Shown one piece after another: positions 54,010 to 61,207 of a DNA stretch of 64,000 nucleotides. The notes under the pieces were generated by a model that was not told where the DNA came from, did no database searches, and saw only the letters and a list, made by a program, of their open reading frames with translations. Location: positions 372,001 through 436,000 of the forward strand of contig CAVTQA010000010.1 of the NCBI GenBank assembly GCA_963736715.1. The letters run 5' to 3'. This stretch comes from AP-15 sp963736715. Its GTDB lineage: Bacteria; Pseudomonadota; Alphaproteobacteria; ATCC43930; CGMCC-115725. Position numbers and translations under genes: made by a program. Numbering within the stretch: position 1 is the first letter of the stretch; each line of letters begins with the position of its first letter.

Positions 54010-55333
54010 CAGGGTGCGGAAAAAGCCGCTGTTGTAACGTATTCAGCAAAACTGTGGATGAGAAAGCTCGTCCAGATTGCAGGAGCTTCCGGACTGCGAC
54101 GCTCGTGGATGACACTGATCGGGGTGAATGTCATTGTCTGGGCGCAATCCCAAGCTGGTTGGGGCGTGGCTATGCCACTGCCCCGACCAGCTTGGGCAGC
54201 CGGACGAGGTTGTCGGCAGTGGCCGTCAGGGTGAACATCCAGCCGACGCGGGCGAGGCCCCGATGACGGGTCTTGCGAAAGCCGGCGGCTGCTGTGCTCC
54301 AGCCAAACACGTCCTCAATGCGCTTGCGCATCCGCCCACTGACCGCGTAACCGGAATGGCGGGTCGTCCGAGCATCGATTGCCGATCGCCGATTGGTGGT
54401 GTTCTGCGCCACGTGCGGCGTCACGTTGCGCTCCCGCAGGTCGGCAACAAAGCCGGCGACATCGTAGGCCTTGTCGGCCCCCAATGTGATCCGGTGATTG
54501 CCCGGACGGGCCGCCACCATGTCGAGCGTGGCCTCGCGTTCGGCCGTGCCGGTCGCCAGGGTCAGCCGCGTGTCGACCACCAGAGCGTGCCGGTTCTCCA
54601 TCAAAACGTGCCCCAGATAGGCCAGCCTGGCCGGCTGGCCCGGTCCTTTGCGGTACAATCGGGCATCGCGATCAGGGGTCGAGGCGTGCGTCTGGTTGCG
54701 GCGCTTCTCGCCGTGAAAGTCCCGCTCCCCGTTGCGACCCGGCTCCGGCGGCTCGCCGCTGCCGTCCTTCGGGCGAAAGCTCTTCATGCTGGCCCAGGCT
54801 TCGATCAGCGTACCGTCCACCGAGAAATGCTCGTCCGACAGCAGCGCCTTGACCCGCTCCTGGTTCAGCACCGCCGCCATAAATTGCCCGGCGATGTCGC
54901 CGGCGATCAGCCGCTCGCGGTTCTTGGTGAAGACGGTCACGTCCCACACTACCGCGTCCCGCGACAGCCCGACAAACCATCGGAACAACAGATTGTCGTC
55001 GAGCGGTTCCGTTAGCCGGCGCTCCGAGCGCACCGAATAGAACGCCTGCAGCAACAGCGCACGCAGCAGTTTCTCCGGCGGATCGATGGCCGGCCCGACT
55101 TGGCATAGAGTTTCTCAAACGCCGGCGACAGCGCCGCCAGTGCCTCGTTCACAATCTCGCGGATCGCCCGCAACGGATGATCCTCTGGCACCCGCGCTTC
55201 GCAGCTCACACAGCTGAACAGCGCTTCTGTCTTCGCGTCCCCACCGCGCCTCGGACGTCCCCCAACATCTCGTCACGCGGGACTCATCTTAAACAATATC
55301 TTGGCCACAATCTCGACCTTTTTCCGCAACCTG
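54010..55333 (-). mobile_element. IS5-like insertion sequence with terminal inverted repeats and TTAG duplication
   Basis: Left end CAGGGTGCGGAAAAAG (54010-54025) and right end CTTTTTCCGCAACCTG (55318-55333) are imperfect inverted repeats. TTAG flanks both sides (54006-54009 and 55334-55337), which is a 4-base target duplication. The single transposase gene reads on the minus strand. Length is 1324 bases. Confidence 0.85.
54170..55209 (-). pseudogene. IS5-like transposase, frameshifted
   Basis: N-terminal frame: SCEARVPEDHPLRAIREIVNEALAALSPAFEKLYAKSGRPSI. Main frame: LQAFYSVRSERRLTEPLDDNLLFRWFVGLSRDAVVWDVTVF, then LLSDEHFSVDGTLIEAWASMKSFRPKDGSG (DDE first Asp), GADKAYDVAGFVADL (second Asp) and IEDVFGWSTAAAGFRKTRHRGL (Glu). 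A missing C near 55075-55083 breaks RPSIPPEKLLRALLLQAFYS. Probably inactive unless the frame is restored. Confidence 0.8.
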
Positions 55334-55522
55334 TTAGTGGCTTGGATTGAATTCTGCCCTTGTCAATCACGGCGGGCCGTCCATCGGTAAGAGCCACCAT
55401 CTCGGCAATCGGCACAGAATCTCCGGTTGGGGCATATCTTGTCCATTCGGCCGTGATGTACCGTTCGGCCGCTGTCGAAGGTGAAGCGGACACGTCTCGG
55501 ACATCGTCAATCCGACGCGATT
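55334..55522 (-). other. Gene fragment between IS5 and group II intron
   Basis: An open frame on the minus strand reads RIDDVRDVSASPSTAAERYITAEWTRYAPTGDSVPIAEMVALTDGRPAVIDKGRIQSKPL before being cut by the IS5 end. It is the 3' exon side of the group II intron, so it is part of whatever gene the intron had entered. Not recognised. Confidence 0.4.
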
Positions 55523-55596
55523 GTCGAGTCGCCCGGAGGAATTTCACCTCCGGGCGCTCCCAGAACCGTGCATGACCCTCTCGAGTCACACGGCTC
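55523..55596 (-). ncRNA. Group II intron ribozyme domains V and VI (3' end)
   Basis: On the minus strand 55596-55562 reads GAGCCGTGTGACTCGAGAGG then GTCATGCACGGTTCT, the conserved domain V hairpin with the GAGCCGT/ACGGTTC stem. Domain VI follows as the hairpin GCCCGGAGG ... CCTCCGGGC. The intron end is near 55523 (CTCGAC). These mark a bacterial group II intron; the 5' part is lost behind later insertions. Confidence 0.8.
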
Positions 55597-56270
55597 CCGA
55601 TGCTCGGCCGTTGCCATGACATAACGTCCAATGAGCAAAGAGTGTTGGGTTGGCCCGGCGTAGCCGGTCGAACCAATCTCTCGCGCCTTTGGTCTGGTGG
55701 CGCATCCGCTTGAACTTGCGGCGTACCCACCGGATGACATAGGCATCGATCCGCTTCAGGGTCGGACGCAACTGCGTCTTGTAGAAGTGGCTGTAGTAGA
55801 TGATCCAGCCGCGGATGCACGGGTTGTGCATCTCGGCCAGGTCCTGCAGGGACTTGTCGCTGCGATGATGAAGCGCCCAGCTGCGGATATCTCGGCTGAT
55901 GCGCGTCAATGCCTTCGCGCTGACGGCGGGCTGGAAACTGTGCGCGAAGATGCGCCTGTCCGCCTTCACCCACATTATCTTTCGGGCTCGAAACTGGAAG
56001 CCGAGAAAGTTAACGTAGATATTGGGAAAGTCGCCGCGCCGGTTGACATCCTTGCCGTAGACGATCTTCGTCTTCTCAGGATGCAGCACCAGCTTGCAGG
56101 CCGCCAAGCGGTCGGCAATCGCGCTCCAGAGTGTCCGCGCCTCCTCGGCGCTCTTGCAATGACAAATGATGTCGTCCGCGTACCGTTCGAACGGGATGTG
56201 CGCAAACGTCCGCGCCATCCACGCGTCGAACGCGTAATGCAGGAACAGGTTCGCTACCAGGGGCGAGATC
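55586..56270 (-). pseudogene. Group II intron reverse transcriptase/maturase, 3' part
   Basis: From the insertion point the frame reads GVISPLVANLFLHYAFDAWMARTFAHIPFERYADDIICHCKSAEEA. YADD is the RT active site. Then LHPEKTKIVYGKDVNRRGDFPN and a maturase domain (LQDLAEMHNPCIRGWIIYYSHFYKT). The 5' part is at 58506-58613, separated by the serine recombinase element. Within this copy the protein cannot be made. Confidence 0.85.
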
Positions 56271-57926
56271 ACTCCCCGAACGCAAAAGGTAACTTTCATC
56301 GCGGACCCGGAGTTTGCCGTTTGAGGGTAGCGGCGCGCCGCCGGCGGGCGGTGTTGGTGCTTGGGCCGGGATCGAGTGCCGGATCGTGATGGTGTCATTG
56401 TCGACCAAGACTTCCCTGACCAGGAGGCGGACAACTTTCTGCCGCTCAGCGATTTCCAGCGTTTCCGCCGACTGGCGTAGCCGCTGAAGGAACGCGGTCA
56501 GGGTTTCGGCCAGTCGGAGGAACGATATTTGGTCGGCGGCCTGATCGAGGATCGCCTGCCGTTCCGCCCGCATGGACTGCTCGCGGGCGCGCAGTTCCGG
56601 CACCCGATGGCGCAGTTCGTCAAGCGACAGGAGATCTTCCTGATAAGCCGTCAGCAACCGTTCCATGCTTTTCCTGATCCGTGTCAGCTCTCGCTCGAGG
56701 GCTTCTCGCCTTCGCTTTGTCGGTTCCGCCACGCGGGCTGCGTCAAGGCGCCGATCGAGTTCGGCCCGAATGAGCGTTGGGTCCTCGATCAGGTGAATAA
56801 CTTCCTGCCATACGATCTGGTCGAGCAGGTCTTGACGGATCGGCCGGCTATCGCACACCGGCCCGCCGAGATGGCGCCAAGCGTCGGAGCCGAGGCAGCG
56901 GTAATAATGGATTTTTCGCGCGGAGGTGCGGGCCGACGTCCGCGACAGCGCATAGCCGCATTTGCGGCAGGATACCAACCCCTGGACGAGACTGGGCTCG
57001 ATGGTCCGGCGGGGCGCGAAGCGCTTGTTGTCAGCCAGACGCTCCGCCGCCATAGCGAAGGTCTCTTCGCTGACCATCGCCGGGACCGGTATCTCAATCC
57101 ATTGGTCACGGGGCCGTTCGTGACTGCTGCTCTTGTCCCCATGGACCGCCCGCCCTGACAAGCGGAACGGCTTTGTCACCTTTTGCCTCGGGCCGGTCTG
57201 CGTCTTGTTAAAGCAGGCCGTTCCTTTATAGGCCGGATTGCGCAGGATTGCCCAGACGACCGATCGTTCCCAGCGAACCTGCCGACGGGTGGGGACCCCC
57301 ATCCCGCGTAGCAGCCGGGCAATCGCGCCGATGCTCAGGCCGCCCACTGTATACTTGTCGTAGATCAGCCGTACGACTTCGGCTTCGGCGGCATCGATCT
57401 CGTAGCGTGCCGGTGCCTCGCTGGTCTTGCGGATGTATCGGTAGCCATAGGGTGCACCACCCAGCACCGAGACTTCCCCGGCCTTGGCGCGATGGCGCTT
57501 GCCGCGGCGGGACCGTTCGAGAATCTGCGCCCGTTCGTATTCGGCAATCATGCCCTGGAACTGCAGCATCAGTTGATCTTCGGGCGTGCCGGAATGCGGC
57601 GCCTTCAGAAAGATCGTCTCGGCTCCGTGGCGGGCGAACTCTTCGGTCAGCAGGACTTGATAGGCATATTTTCTGCTCAAGCGGTCGGGTGAATGGATCA
57701 GAACCGCCTGAATGTGACCCTCGGCAGCGAGATCGCGCAGTCGCTCCAGCCCTGGTCGCAAAAGACTGGCGCCGCTAAAGCCTGCGTCCTCGATCACCCA
57801 GTCATCGGGTACGCTGTAGCCCTGCTCGCGTGCGAAGTCGATCAGCGCCGCCGTCTGACTGGCGATCGTGTTCTCCTCCTTCTGCTGCTCGGAGGATACT
57901 CTGGCGTAGATCGCCGCAGCCCTCAT
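56076..57926 (-). CDS. Large serine recombinase
   Basis: 616 residues from ATG 57926. A resolvase catalytic domain (AAIYARVSSEQQKEENTIASQ, nucleophile Ser in ARVSS; LIHSPDRLSRKYAYQ) is followed by the recombinase domain (APYGYRYIRKTSEAPARYEID ... NPAYKGTACFNKTQTG), a zinc ribbon (LVSCRKCGYALSRTSARTSARK ... YYRCLGSDAWRHLGGPVCDSR) and a coiled coil (about 400-480). The element-encoded part ends about SGSD; the last 65 residues come from antisense reading of the host intron, because no stop codon lies inside the element. Confidence 0.88.
   Translation of the reverse strand: MRAAAIYARVSSEQQKEENTIASQTAALIDFAREQGYSVPDDWVIEDAGFSGASLLRPGLERLRDLAAEGHIQAVLIHSPDRLSRKYAYQVLLTEEFARHGAETIFLKAPHSGTPEDQLMLQFQGMIAEYERAQILERSRRGKRHRAKAGEVSVLGGAPYGYRYIRKTSEAPARYEIDAAEAEVVRLIYDKYTVGGLSIGAIARLLRGMGVPTRRQVRWERSVVWAILRNPAYKGTACFNKTQTGPRQKVTKPFRLSGRAVHGDKSSSHERPRDQWIEIPVPAMVSEETFAMAAERLADNKRFAPRRTIEPSLVQGLVSCRKCGYALSRTSARTSARKIHYYRCLGSDAWRHLGGPVCDSRPIRQDLLDQIVWQEVIHLIEDPTLIRAELDRRLDAARVAEPTKRRREALERELTRIRKSMERLLTAYQEDLLSLDELRHRVPELRAREQSMRAERQAILDQAADQISFLRLAETLTAFLQRLRQSAETLEIAERQKVVRLLVREVLVDNDTITIRHSIPAQAPTPPAGGAPLPSNGKLRVRDESYLLRSGSDLAPGSEPVPALRVRRVDGADVCAHPVRTVRGRHHLSLQERRGGADTLERDCRPLGGLQAGAAS
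56271..56295. repeat. Left terminal inverted repeat of the serine recombinase element
   Basis: 25 bases, perfect inverse of 58481-58505. Read on the minus strand it also encodes ESYLLRSGS near the end of the recombinase frame, which has no stop before the element boundary. Confidence 0.85.
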
Positions 57927-58077
57927 CGCGCTTCCCCCTCACGCTCTGATCGACGCCAATGGCACGAACCCATTCTGGGACCAGGATTCCGTAGACCTGC
58001 TCCAGCTTGACGGCGAGGAGACGGTCAAACGCATGCTCGAATTGGACGCTGCGATCATGGCCACGCCGTTCAGCCAT
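57802..58077 (-). CDS. Small protein in the serine recombinase element
   Basis: 91 residues, overlapping the RHH gene start-to-stop by 8 bases and the recombinase start by about 125 bases. The first 50 residues (MAERRGHDRSVQFEHAFDRL, LAVKLEQVYGILVPEWVRA) look like a genuine conserved small protein. The remainder reads over the recombinase start in another frame and may be dispensable. Function unknown; possibly a recombination directionality factor (speculative). Confidence 0.5.
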   Translation of the reverse strand: MAERRGHDRSVQFEHAFDRLLAVKLEQVYGILVPEWVRAIGVDQSVRGKRDEGCGDLRQSILRAAEGGEHDRQSDGGADRLRTRAGLQRTR

Positions 58078-58399
58078 TGCCGCCGGCTTCGCCGAGAAAC
58101 GCCCGCAGCGCCCGGCTCACCATGTCGCTGATCGTCGTTCCTTCGGCCGCCGCCCGCGCTCGGACCGCGTCCACCAGGCTGGGCGGCAGCTTGAACGTCA
58201 CTGCCGTCGCCGTTTCGACAACCGGCACCGGTCGGCCGATCAACTGGGCTTCCTCGATGTATCGATAGGCCTGACGGCGCGACATTGTGAACTGGCGCGA
58301 CAACGACAAGGCAGCCTCCCCCACGCTCTGCCCCCGCGCGAGCAACCTGTGGGCCGCATTGAGACGTTCCGCCTTCTGCGCATCGGTCGATCGCGCCAT
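58070..58399 (-). CDS. HTH / ribbon-helix-helix DNA-binding protein of the serine recombinase element
   Basis: 109 residues. An N-terminal HTH-like segment (AAHRLLARGQSVGEAALSLSRQFTMSRRQAYRYIEEA) is followed by a ribbon-helix-helix (AVTFKLPPSLVDAVRARAAAEGTTISDMVSRALRAFL). First gene of the three-gene element. The TTACCTTTTG motif at 58412 and in the terminal repeats could be its binding site. Confidence 0.7.
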   Translation of the reverse strand: MARSTDAQKAERLNAAHRLLARGQSVGEAALSLSRQFTMSRRQAYRYIEEAQLIGRPVPVVETATAVTFKLPPSLVDAVRARAAAEGTTISDMVSRALRAFLGEAGGNG

Positions 58400-58480
58400 C
58401 TGTCATATGTATATTACCTTTTGAGGCGCAAATCAAGCACGCAACGAGAACGATCGAGCGCAATCAGGCGATCAAAGCAG

Positions 58481-58505
58481 AAGTTACCTTTTGCGTTCGG
58501 GGAGT
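58481..58505. repeat. Right terminal inverted repeat of the serine recombinase element
   Basis: 25 bases, perfect inverse of 56271-56295, followed by GATC at 58506-58509. A related inner motif ATTACCTTTTG lies at about 58412-58422, just upstream of the RHH gene start. Confidence 0.85.
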
Positions 58506-58613
58506 GATCACTCCGCCCTGCGGCGTTCTCGCCGTGCGCGACACGACATTGCCGTCCTCCATTTGCACTGGGGCCTTCAGCCAGCGCTCGATGTAGAGCA
58601 GCACCCAAGGAAA
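58506..58613 (-). pseudogene. Group II intron reverse transcriptase, central fragment
   Basis: On the minus strand reads WVLLYIERWLKAPVQMEDGN then VVSRTARTPQGGVI, the segment that precedes GVISPL in the intron protein. Bounded by the serine recombinase element on one side and IS256 on the other, so the intron was hit twice. Confidence 0.8.
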
Positions 58614-58980
58614 GGGTGTCAGCTATTTTGTGTAAGTAAGAGGCGTGATACACTCTATGTTGTAGAGGGATCACGGATTATGGCACAAGCGATCAGGGAC
58701 GAGCTCATTGAGGAGCTGCTTCAAGGCGACAGCTCGCCGCAGGATCTTCTCGGCGAAGAAGGGCTGTTCAAGGAACTGAAGAAGCGCCTGCTGGAACGTG
58801 CGCTCGGCGCCGAGCTGAGCGAGCATCTGGGATACGAGAAGGGCGACCCGGCCGGCCGCGGCGGCGGCAACAGCCGCAACGGGTATTCGAGCAAGACCGT
58901 GATCGGCGATGACGGGGCGATCGAGATCGCGGTGCCGCGCGACCGCAACGGCAGCTTCGAGCCGCAGATCGTCGCGAAAG

Positions 58981-59006
58981 AGCCTGCCCCAGCGAAGGCT
59001 GGGGCA
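58981..59006 (+). repeat. Micro-palindrome P1 in IS256 transposase
   Basis: AGCCTGCCCC, AGCGAAGGCT, GGGGCA: arms CTGCCCCAGC/GCTGGGGCAG with loop GAAG. It interrupts VAKGQTRLDG. Confidence 0.8.
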
Positions 59007-59422
59007 GACCCGGCTCGACGGGTTCGACGATCGGATCATCAGCCTTTATGCCCGAGGTCTGTCGGTTCGCGAGATCCAGGCTCACCGGCAGGAGCTTTAC
59101 GGGGTCGAGGTCTCCCCCGATCTGATCAGCCGGGTCACGGACGCCGTGCTCGAGGAGGTTGGGGAATGGCAGAACCGGCCGCTCGACCCGGTCTACCCGG
59201 TCATCTTCTTCGACGCGCTGCGGGTCAAGATCCGCGACGAGGGTCTTGGTGCGCAACAAAGCGGTCTATGTCGCCCTCGCCCTCAACAGCGAAGGCGAGA
59301 AGGAAGTACTCGGGCTGTGGATCGAGCAGACCGAGGGCGCCAAGTTCTGGTTGAAGGTGATGAACGAGCTCAAGACCCGCGGCGTCAACGACGTCCTGAT
59401 CGCAGTGGTCGACGGGCTCAAA

Positions 59423-59445
59423 GCATGCCCTCGCGAAGGCGGGGG
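59423..59445 (+). repeat. Micro-palindrome P2 in IS256 transposase
   Basis: GCATGCCCTCGC, GAAG, GCGGGGGGC; slightly diverged. It interrupts VVDGLKGFPEA. Confidence 0.75.
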
Positions 59446-59490
59446 GCTTCCCCGAGGCGATCGGCACGGTCTTTCCGCTGACCACGGTGC

Positions 59491-59520
59491 AGACCCCGGA
59501 TCGGGGTCCGGGGCAGGCTC
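59491..59520 (-). repeat. Micro-palindrome P3 in IS256 transposase, reverse orientation
   Basis: Read on the minus strand it begins GAGCCTGCCCCGGACCCCGA. It interrupts TTVQTCIIHLIRN. Confidence 0.7.
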
Positions 59521-59559
59521 TGCATCATCCATCTGATCCGTAACTCGCTGGCTTTTGTG

Positions 59560-59584
59560 TCCCCCGCCTTCGCGGGGGCAGGCT
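59560..59584 (-). repeat. Micro-palindrome P4 in IS256 transposase, reverse orientation
   Basis: Minus strand AGCCTGCCCCCGCGAAGGCG then GGGGA. It replaces the codons before WKDRKLIMPDL. Confidence 0.8.
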
Positions 59585-60479
59585 GTGGAAGGACCGCAAG
59601 CTGATCATGCCCGATCTGAAGGCGATCTGCCGGGCGGAGACAGCCGAGGCGGCCGCCGCCGAACTCGACGCCTTCGAGGCCGAATGGGGCAAGCGATACC
59701 CGGCAATCGGCCAGGCGTGGCGGCGCGCCTGGCAGCATGTGGTGCCGCTGTTCGCCTTCCCGCCGGCGATCCGCAAGATGATCTATACGACGAACGCAGT
59801 GGAAAGCCTCAATCGCAGCCTGCGCAAGATCATCAAGACCGGCGGCAGCTTCCCGACCGACGAGGCGGCGTTGAAGCTGCTGTTTCTGGCGATCCGCAAT
59901 GCCGGCCTCCATTGGCGTCGGCCGATTGAATGGACCGCCGCGATAGGGCAATTTGCCATTCTGTTCGGCGATCGTTTTGAGCCTTCAGCGCGCTGAAGGC
60001 TCAAAACGATGAGATACGGCTCCTCTTACACAGAGATCCGGACACTCCCCAGCGTGACCCCGCGCACCCGCGCCTATATCCAGAAGAGCACCGCCTCCCC
60101 TGCCGCGCTGGCGCGCGAGCTCGGCATCCATCCGCGCACCGTGGCGCGCTGGAAAGCCCGTCCCGATGTCGCCGACCGGTCGACCCGCCCGCATCGGCTG
60201 GCCACCGCGATCAGCCAATGGGAAGAAGCGCTGATCCTCGAGCGGCGCCGCAGCCTTGAACTGCCGCTCGACGACATCGTCGAAGCGATGCGGCGCTGCC
60301 TCAACCCGCAGCTGTCGCGCAGCGCCGTGCACCGCTGCCTCAAGCGCCACGGCCTGTCCGCCCGTGCGACCCCGCAACCGGCGCCGGCCGCCGCCTTCCG
60401 GACCGAGACCCCGGCCGGGTTCACCCATATCGACGTCAAATACCTGCCGCCGCTGAGCCGCCGGCGCAGTTACGCCTAT

Positions 60480-60502
60480 AGCCTGCCCCAGCGAAGGCTG
60501 GG
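60480..60502 (+). repeat. Micro-palindrome P5 in IS481 transposase
   Basis: AGCCTGCCCCAGCGAAGGCT then GGG, 23 bases inserted between the Tyr and Val codons of SYAYVAIDRA. Same sequence as P1. Confidence 0.85.
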
Positions 60503-60781
60503 GTCGCGATCGACCGCGCCACCCGCTTTGTCTACCTCGAAATTCTCCCCGATCGCCGGGCCGCCACCGCGGCGGCCTTCCTGGAGCGCTTTCTCGACCG
60601 CTTTCCGCTCCCGGTCCACACCATCCTGACCGACAACGGCTCCGAGTTCACCGACCGCTTCGCCGTCGACAAGAAGGCAAAACCCCAGGACAGACCCTCG
60701 GGCGACCACCTCTTCGACCCCACCTGCGCGGCGCGCGCCATCACCCACCGCCTCACCCAGCCCTTCCGGCCGCAAACCAAC

Positions 60782-60804
60782 AGCCTGCCCCCGCGAAGGC
60801 GGGG
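60782..60804 (+). repeat. Micro-palindrome P6 in IS481 transposase
   Basis: AGCCTGCCCCCGCGAAGGCG then GGG, 23 bases inserted between the Asn and Gly codons of RPQTNGMVERF. Confidence 0.85.
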
Positions 60805-61012
60805 GGCATGGTCGAGCGTTTCAACCGCCGCCTCGGCGAGCATCTTGCCCGGATGCCGCAAAACCGCGCCGCCCACCACCGCCGCTTTCTCAGCCATGCC
60901 GAACGCGATGCCTACCTCCACACCTTCGTCGCCGACTACAATCGCACCCGTTTGCGATGTCTCGACTACCACGCTCCTGCCGAGCTCCTCGCTAAACTCG
61001 CGGGACACAACA

Positions 61013-61031
61013 CCTGCGCCGGGGCAGGCTC
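61013..61031 (-). repeat. Partial micro-palindrome P7 at the IS481 3' end
   Basis: Minus strand reads AGCCTGCCCCGGCGCAGG; carries the conserved head with a shortened second arm. Confidence 0.5.
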
Positions 61032-61207
61032 TGCACGTTCCACGCCGGCGCCACCGCGCCATCGGCCAGCCGCATCGAGCGCGCCTCGGGGTCGCTGACC
61101 GAGACCCTTGGTTCGCCCTTCTCGGCTTCCTGCTCGGCGTTCGTCTTGGCGTTAATATACGATATTAAGTAGGATGCATCAGTTGAGCATACCAGCTGAG
61201 GTGTCAG

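Larger units (their letters stand above)
56271..58505 (-). mobile_element. 2.2-kb serine recombinase element with 25-bp terminal inverted repeats
   Basis: Bounded by perfect 25-bp inverted repeats at 56271-56295 (starts ACTCCCCGAACG, ends GGTAACTT) and 58481-58505 (starts AAGTTACC, ends CGGGGAGT). GATC is present on both outer sides (56267-56270 and 58506-58509). Removing the element and one GATC restores TPQGGVISPL of the intron reverse transcriptase. It carries three minus-strand genes: RHH/HTH protein, small protein, large serine recombinase. Confidence 0.85.
58681..59996 (+). pseudogene. IS256-family transposase with four palindrome insertions
   Basis: Pieces in three frames reconstruct one transposase: MAQAIRDELIEELLQGDSSP ... 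GAIEIAVPRDRNGSFEPQIVAK, then GQTRLDGFDDRIISLYARGL, RNKAVYVALALNSEGEKEVLGLWIEQTEGAKFW and ... FAFPPAIRKMIYTTNAVESLNRSLRKIIKTGG. Breaks occur at 58981, 59423, 59491 and 59560, where a 22-25 bp palindrome sits. Another small lesion near 59245 shifts EGLVRNKAV. No functional protein. Confidence 0.88.
58614..60048 (+). mobile_element. IS256-family insertion sequence
   Basis: Left end GGGTGTCAGCTATTTTGTGT at 58614 and an inverted counterpart (CTTACACAGAGATCCGGACA, then CTCC) ending near 60048 share the GTGTC...TGTGTAAG pattern of IS256 ends. One transposase gene is inside. It is inserted in the intron reverse transcriptase on its left and abuts a truncated IS481 on its right. Confidence 0.75.
60049..61098 (+). 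pseudogene. IS481-family transposase, 5' truncated with palindrome insertions
   Basis: HTH part: AALARELGIHPRTVARWKARPDVADRSTRPHRL. DDE core in pieces: FTHIDVKYLPPLSRRRSYAY (first Asp), VAIDRATRFVYLEILPDRRA, HTILTDNGSEFTDRF (second Asp) and MVERFNRRLGEHLARMPQNRA (Glu). Breaks lie at 60480 and 60782, where palindromes are inserted. The 5' end was lost to the IS256 insertion. Non-functional. Confidence 0.85.
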
